From Rhodoplanes sp049284695 (lineage in GTDB: Bacteria > Pseudomonadota > Alphaproteobacteria > Rhizobiales > Xanthobacteraceae), in NCBI GenBank assembly GCA_049284695.1, contig JBAPYK010000145.1, positions 1-15,999 of the forward strand: 15,999 nt of DNA. Direction: 5' to 3'. The translations under genes were made by a program, and so were the position numbers. Positions 12,539 to 15,999 of the stretch are shown here, piece after piece; the stretch's first letter is position 1; every line of letters begins with the position of its first letter. A model generated the notes under the pieces. The model saw nothing but the letters and a program-made list of their open reading frames with translations, was not told the origin of the DNA and searched no databases.

Positions 12539-14866
12539 GTGGATATCAACAAAGTCGCCGTGATCGGCGCCGGTATCATGGGCAGTGGGATCGCGGCCCA
12601 CATAGCCAATGCCGGCGTTCCCGTCCTGCTCCTGGACATCGTACCGCCGGGCGCCGATAACCGGAGCGTTCTCGCCGAGGGTGCCCTCTCGCGAATGCTG
12701 AAGTCCAATCCTGCTCCCTTCATGTCGAAGGAGGCGGTCCGCCGAGTCGCGGTGGGCAACATCGAAGACGACCTCGGGAGTCTTGCTGAGGTCGACTGGA
12801 TCGTCGAGGCGGTGCTCGAAGACGTGGACATCAAACGAAACCTGTATTCCTTGATCGAAAGGGTACGCAAACCCGGGACGATCGTCTCGTCGAACACGTC
12901 GACCATTCCCCTTTCGAGTCTAGTGGAAGATCGGTCGGAGAGCTTCCGGACCGCGTTCATGCTCACCCATTTCTTCAACCCGGCCCGCTACATGCGACTC
13001 CTCGAAATCGTCCGAGGACCAGAAACGCGTGACGAAACGGTCGAAACCATCCGCAACTTTGCCGACGTCAGGCTCGGCAAAGGAGTTGTCATGTGCAAGG
13101 ACCGACCGGGTTTCGTAGCCAACCGCATCGGCATTTACTGGATACAGGCGGCGGTGAGGGAGGCGTTTGACCTCGGCATCTCCGTTGATGAGGCGGATGC
13201 GCTCATCGGTTGCCCGCTAGGTATCCCAAAAACCGGCGTGTTCGGCCTCCTCGACCTTGTCGGGATCGATCTCATGCCGAAGGCCACGGCCAGCATGCTC
13301 GCCCGCCTGCCGGAAGGAGACCCCTTTCGCGCTATCGCTCGCGCGGAGCCTCTGATCGAGCGGATGATTTCGAACGGCTACACCGGTCGGAAAGGTAAAA
13401 GCGGGTTTTACCGTCTCAATAGATCGAACGGCAGAAAGACCAAGGAATCCATCGATCTGAAGACCGGCGTATATGCCGAATCGCGAAAGCCCGAACTGGG
13501 CAGCCTTGAGGCTGCGGCAAGGGGGGGCCTGCGGGCGCTTTTCGACTTCCCGGATCGAGGCGGCCGGTATGCCTGGCGGGTTATGTCAAGGACGCTTTCC
13601 TACGCGGCCGCATTGGTGCCCGAGATCTGCGGAAGCATCGCCGAAGTGGATGAAGCGATGCGTCTCGGCTATAATTGGAAGTTCGGCCCGTTCGAGTTAA
13701 TCGATCGGATCGGCGCGCAATGGTTTGCCGGGAGACTCGAAGCCGAGTGTATGACGGTGCCCGATTTGCTCGGCAGAGCCTGCGGGCGCAGCTTCTACCG
13801 CGTCGAGCACGGGAAGCTGCAATACCTCGACGTTGACGGCGAGTATGTGGCGTTTCGACGACCCGAGGGCGTACTCCTTCTCAGGGACATCAAGAGGGCC
13901 TCGAAGCCACTTATTAGCAACGCCTCGGCGGCGCTGTGGGACATCGGCGACGGCGTAACCTGCTTCGAAATCACGACAAAGAAAAACACGCTGAACGACG
14001 AGGTCCTCTCGCTGTTGAAGCAGGCCATCGAGCTGACCGCCGAGGGGTTCAAGGCGATGGTCATCCACAGCGAAAGCCCCAACTTCTCCTTGGGTGCGGA
14101 TCTCAGGCTGATGCGTACGGCGATCGCCAACAAAGAGTGGAGCGTGATCGAAGACGCCGTCGCGCGAGGCCAACGCGTGTACGCATACCTCAAACACGCA
14201 CCCGTTCCGGTCGTCGGTGCGCCGTCCGGAATGGCGCTGGGGGGAGGGTGTGAGCTCCTTCTTCATTGCAATGCGGTTCAGGCGCACGCCGAGACTTACA
14301 TGGGGCTTGTCGAAGTCGGCGTCGGGGTGGTTCCGGCGTGGGGTGGATGCAAGGAACTCCTGCTTCGCCACATCCAGGATCCGGGATGTCCCGGCGGTCC
14401 GATGCCGCCGATCACGCAGGCCTTTCGGACGATCGCAACGGCGAAGGTTTCGAAGTCGGCGGCCGATGCTTGGTCGCTCAAGTTCCTCGGGGCGAACGAC
14501 GGCATAACCATGAATCTCGATCGGTTGCTGGCCGACGCCAAGTTGTGCGCGCTTCGCCTCTCGCAGGGTTACGAAGCGGCACCACTCAACGAAAAGATCC
14601 GGCTTCCCGGACAGACCGCCAAGACGATGCTGGACATGATCGTCGATGGATTTGCCGCCCTGGGTGCCGCGACACCTCACGGCAGGATCGTCTGCGGCCG
14701 GCTCGCGGAGACGCTGTCGGGCGGCATGACCGACCTTACCGAGGTCCTGAGCGAGGACGACCTTTCGATCCTGGAAAGACAAGCCTTCATGAGCTTGGTT
14801 CAGACGGAGGCCACAAGGGATTGCATCGATCACATGCTGGAGACGGGCAAGCCCCTCAGAAATTGA
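12539..14866 (+). CDS. fadN: FadN-type 3-hydroxyacyl-CoA dehydrogenase / enoyl-CoA hydratase fusion
   Basis: This bifunctional enzyme hydrates trans-2-enoyl-CoA to (S)-3-hydroxyacyl-CoA and oxidises it to the ketone with NAD. It has 775 residues, with domain order opposite to E. coli FadB. First comes a Rossmann NAD domain ('GAGIMG', residues 10-15) with the catalytic dyad His144 ('THFFNP') and Glu156; then the dehydrogenase C-terminal domains ('DRPGFVANRIG', then a second copy around 'GYNWKFGPFELID'); then a C-terminal crotonase domain with 'FSLGADL' and 'GMALGGGCEL'. Both hydratase glutamates are present, Glu572 and Glu592, 20 residues apart as in rat hydratase (144/164). The order and length match Bacillus FadN, which is also encoded beside fadA. 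The start is GTG 12539 with a weak purine-rich site; the Rossmann strand begins directly after it. Confidence 0.93.
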   Translation: MDINKVAVIGAGIMGSGIAAHIANAGVPVLLLDIVPPGADNRSVLAEGALSRMLKSNPAPFMSKEAVRRVAVGNIEDDLGSLAEVDWIVEAVLEDVDIKRNLYSLIERVRKPGTIVSSNTSTIPLSSLVEDRSESFRTAFMLTHFFNPARYMRLLEIVRGPETRDETVETIRNFADVRLGKGVVMCKDRPGFVANRIGIYWIQAAVREAFDLGISVDEADALIGCPLGIPKTGVFGLLDLVGIDLMPKATASMLARLPEGDPFRAIARAEPLIERMISNGYTGRKGKSGFYRLNRSNGRKTKESIDLKTGVYAESRKPELGSLEAAARGGLRALFDFPDRGGRYAWRVMSRTLSYAAALVPEICGSIAEVDEAMRLGYNWKFGPFELIDRIGAQWFAGRLEAECMTVPDLLGRACGRSFYRVEHGKLQYLDVDGEYVAFRRPEGVLLLRDIKRASKPLISNASAALWDIGDGVTCFEITTKKNTLNDEVLSLLKQAIELTAEGFKAMVIHSESPNFSLGADLRLMRTAIANKEWSVIEDAVARGQRVYAYLKHAPVPVVGAPSGMALGGGCELLLHCNAVQAHAETYMGLVEVGVGVVPAWGGCKELLLRHIQDPGCPGGPMPPITQAFRTIATAKVSKSAADAWSLKFLGANDGITMNLDRLLADAKLCALRLSQGYEAAPLNEKIRLPGQTAKTMLDMIVDGFAALGAATPHGRIVCGRLAETLSGGMTDLTEVLSEDDLSILERQAFMSLVQTEATRDCIDHMLETGKPLRN

Positions 14867-14876
14867 CGGAGTTTCT

Positions 14877-14910
14877 TTCGGTGCAACCGAACCCCATGGT
14901 TTCCGAACCA
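14877..14910. repeat. Two tandem small hairpins after fadN
   Basis: TTCGGT-GCA-ACCGAA (14877-14891) begins 10 nt after the fadN stop. TGGTT-TCCG-AACCA (14897-14910) follows 5 nt later. Both are perfect. Neither is followed by a T-run, so they are not standard intrinsic terminators, but they could stabilise the mRNA 3' end or assist Rho-dependent termination. Confidence 0.35.
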
Positions 14911-14917
14911 CCCTGAA

Positions 14918-14965
14918 GAATGGGCCCGCCGCCCCGGCGCGCCAGCCAGCGAATGGGTCCGCCGC
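14918..14965. repeat. Imperfect direct repeat in the fadN-isomerase spacer
   Basis: GAATGGGCCCGCCGC (14918-14932) recurs as GAATGGGTCCGCCGC (14951-14965), 14 of 15 identical with a period of 33 nt. The rest of the 190-nt spacer holds an A-run followed by a T-run (14992-15013: GAAAAAT ... ATTTTTTTC). No gene is supported here. The spacer may be a relic or an end of a repeated element. Confidence 0.4.
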
Positions 14966-15056
14966 AACGGTTCCAACTTGCTGGGGGCGGAAAAATAACG
15001 CAGATTTTTTTCTCGAGACCCCAAGTCATCTGCGGAATGTCAGTCGGATAGCGTTG

Positions 15057-15809
15057 ATGACCGAGCACGTGATCGCCACCGACGCCGACGGCATCCGCAC
15101 CATCCGGATAAACCGGCCCGACAAGAAGAACGCGCTCACGCTTGCCATGTACGAGGCGATGACCGCGGCGCTCGAGGGCGCGAACGCGGACGATTCTGTC
15201 CGTTGCGTGCTGATCGCGGGCGTGCCGGGGGCTTTTTCGGCCGGCAACGATCTGGCGGATTTTCTCAAGGCCGCGGAAAGCGCAGGCGGGCTCAATCGCC
15301 CGGCGCTGCGCTTCCTGCCGGCGCTCGTTCGCTGCAACAAGCCGATGGTCGCGGCAGTGAGTGGGGTCGCGGTCGGCGTCGGCACCACCATGCTGTTCCA
15401 CTGCGATTTCGTGGTCGCGGGCTCGGACGCACGCTTTTCAACGCCGTTCGTCAGCCTCGGCCTGATCCCGGAAGCGGCCTCGAGCCTGCTGGCGCCACGC
15501 CTGATGGGCCAGCGCCGCGCCTTCGAGTTGCTGGTCATGGGGCACACGCTTAACGCGACGCACGCCAAGGAGTTTGGCATCGCTAACATCGTAGTAGCGC
15601 CTGAGGACGTCGATGCGGAAGGCTTGAAGGCAGCGCGTGAGATCGCGGCGCTGCCTGCCGACGCGGTCGCGCTTTCACGCGCTCTGATGCGCGGAGCGAC
15701 CGACGAGTTGCTGGCGCGCATCGATCAGGAAGCCAAACTCTTCAGCGCGCGCCTGCATTCGCCGGAGGCGAAGGCGGCGTTCGAAGCATTCTTAGCACGC
15801 AAGAGGTGA
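15057..15809 (+). CDS. Crotonase-family protein, probable delta3-delta2-enoyl-CoA isomerase
   Basis: The 250-residue protein has the crotonase fold with oxyanion-hole segments 'FSAGNDL' and 'VSGVAVGVGTTML'. The two glutamates needed by enoyl-CoA hydratases are missing: the GGGCEL position reads 'VGVGTTM' (Thr111) and the QPEI position reads 'STPFV' (Phe131). Instead Glu139 stands in 'LGLIPEAASSLL', the position used by ECI2/Eci1-type enoyl-CoA isomerases. Its likely job is to shift cis/trans-3 double bonds of unsaturated fatty acids to trans-2 so that FadN can act. I choose ATG 15057, one codon after a TTG at 15054. It follows fadN by 190 nt and ends 5 nt before the next gene. It is commonly annotated only as enoyl-CoA hydratase/isomerase. 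Confidence 0.88.
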   Translation: MTEHVIATDADGIRTIRINRPDKKNALTLAMYEAMTAALEGANADDSVRCVLIAGVPGAFSAGNDLADFLKAAESAGGLNRPALRFLPALVRCNKPMVAAVSGVAVGVGTTMLFHCDFVVAGSDARFSTPFVSLGLIPEAASSLLAPRLMGQRRAFELLVMGHTLNATHAKEFGIANIVVAPEDVDAEGLKAAREIAALPADAVALSRALMRGATDELLARIDQEAKLFSARLHSPEAKAAFEAFLARKR

Positions 15810-15814
15810 CGTCG

Positions 15815-15999
15815 ATGTCGCTCAAAGGCAGGACCCTTTTCATCACTGGCGCTTCGCGCGGCATCGGGCTCGCAATCGCGCTGCGGGCCGCCCGCGACGG
15901 CGCCAATATCGCGATCGCGGCCAAGACCGAGACCCCACAACCCAAACTCGAAGGCACAATCCATTCGGCGGCGGAAGCGATCGAAAAGGCCGGCGGCCA
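15815..15999 (+). CDS. Short-chain dehydrogenase, HSDL2-like, N-terminal part (cut by window edge)
   Basis: ATG 15815 is preceded by AGAGGTGA, which overlaps the stop of the isomerase gene, so the two are tightly linked. The visible 61 residues begin 'MSLKGRTLFITGASRGIGLA' with the SDR cofactor motif TGASRGIG at residues 11-18. They continue with 'ANIAIAAKTETPQPKLEGTI', which resembles the HSDL2-like subgroup rather than FabG-type ketoreductases. The Ser-Tyr-Lys catalytic residues lie beyond the window. HSDL2 relatives are linked to fatty acid metabolism, but their substrates are poorly known. Confidence 0.88.
   Translation, partial: MSLKGRTLFITGASRGIGLAIALRAARDGANIAIAAKTETPQPKLEGTIHSAAEAIEKAGG

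Noticed and set aside
13697..14911. 404-codon minus-strand ORF opposite fadN
   Set aside because: It is an antisense shadow of a clear coding gene, with no motif and no ribosome binding site.
1..15999. CRISPR array, tRNA, rRNA or riboswitch
   Set aside because: No regularly spaced repeats, no tRNA-like cloverleaf with a CCA end and no recognisable rRNA or aptamer core were seen on reading, though a covariance-model search was not possible.

Overview
The window comes from a GC-rich proteobacterium (Pseudomonadota); the class cannot be fixed from sequence alone. It holds two back-to-back blocks for fatty acid metabolism, separated by a scarred divergent region at about 10140-10604.

Left edge (1-835): the C-terminal end of a TetR-like regulator (+), a gene-free stretch, and a decayed, multiply frameshifted internal piece of glucose-6-phosphate isomerase (pgi).

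Minus-strand block (10139 down to 836): an ABC1/AarF-type kinase-like protein, then etfB, etfA, an AlkK-type fatty acyl-CoA ligase, a 596-residue acyl-CoA dehydrogenase, a PhaJ4-like (R)-specific enoyl-CoA hydratase and a PHA synthase. The synthase resembles the class II (medium-chain-length) enzymes of Pseudomonas more than class I. Read together, the genes give a complete inferred route: free fatty acid is activated to acyl-CoA, oxidised to enoyl-CoA (electrons pass to ETF), hydrated to (R)-3-hydroxyacyl-CoA and polymerised. phaJ and phaC are 3 nt apart, so the last two steps are almost certainly co-expressed.

Divergent region: an IS91-family transposase remnant (+) with a frameshift, inverted repeats, and a strong sigma70-like promoter that drives a small LRAT/NlpC-P60-type protein.

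Plus-strand block (10605 to the right edge): the LRAT-like protein, a thiolase (fadA), a FadN-type 3-hydroxyacyl-CoA dehydrogenase/enoyl-CoA hydratase fusion, a crotonase whose residues fit a double-bond isomerase better than a hydratase, and the start of an HSDL2-like short-chain dehydrogenase. This is the degradative (S)-hydroxyacyl-CoA route. The two blocks therefore sit on either side of the branch point between storing fatty acids as polyester and oxidising them to acetyl-CoA.

No rRNA, tRNA, CRISPR array or intact insertion sequence was seen.
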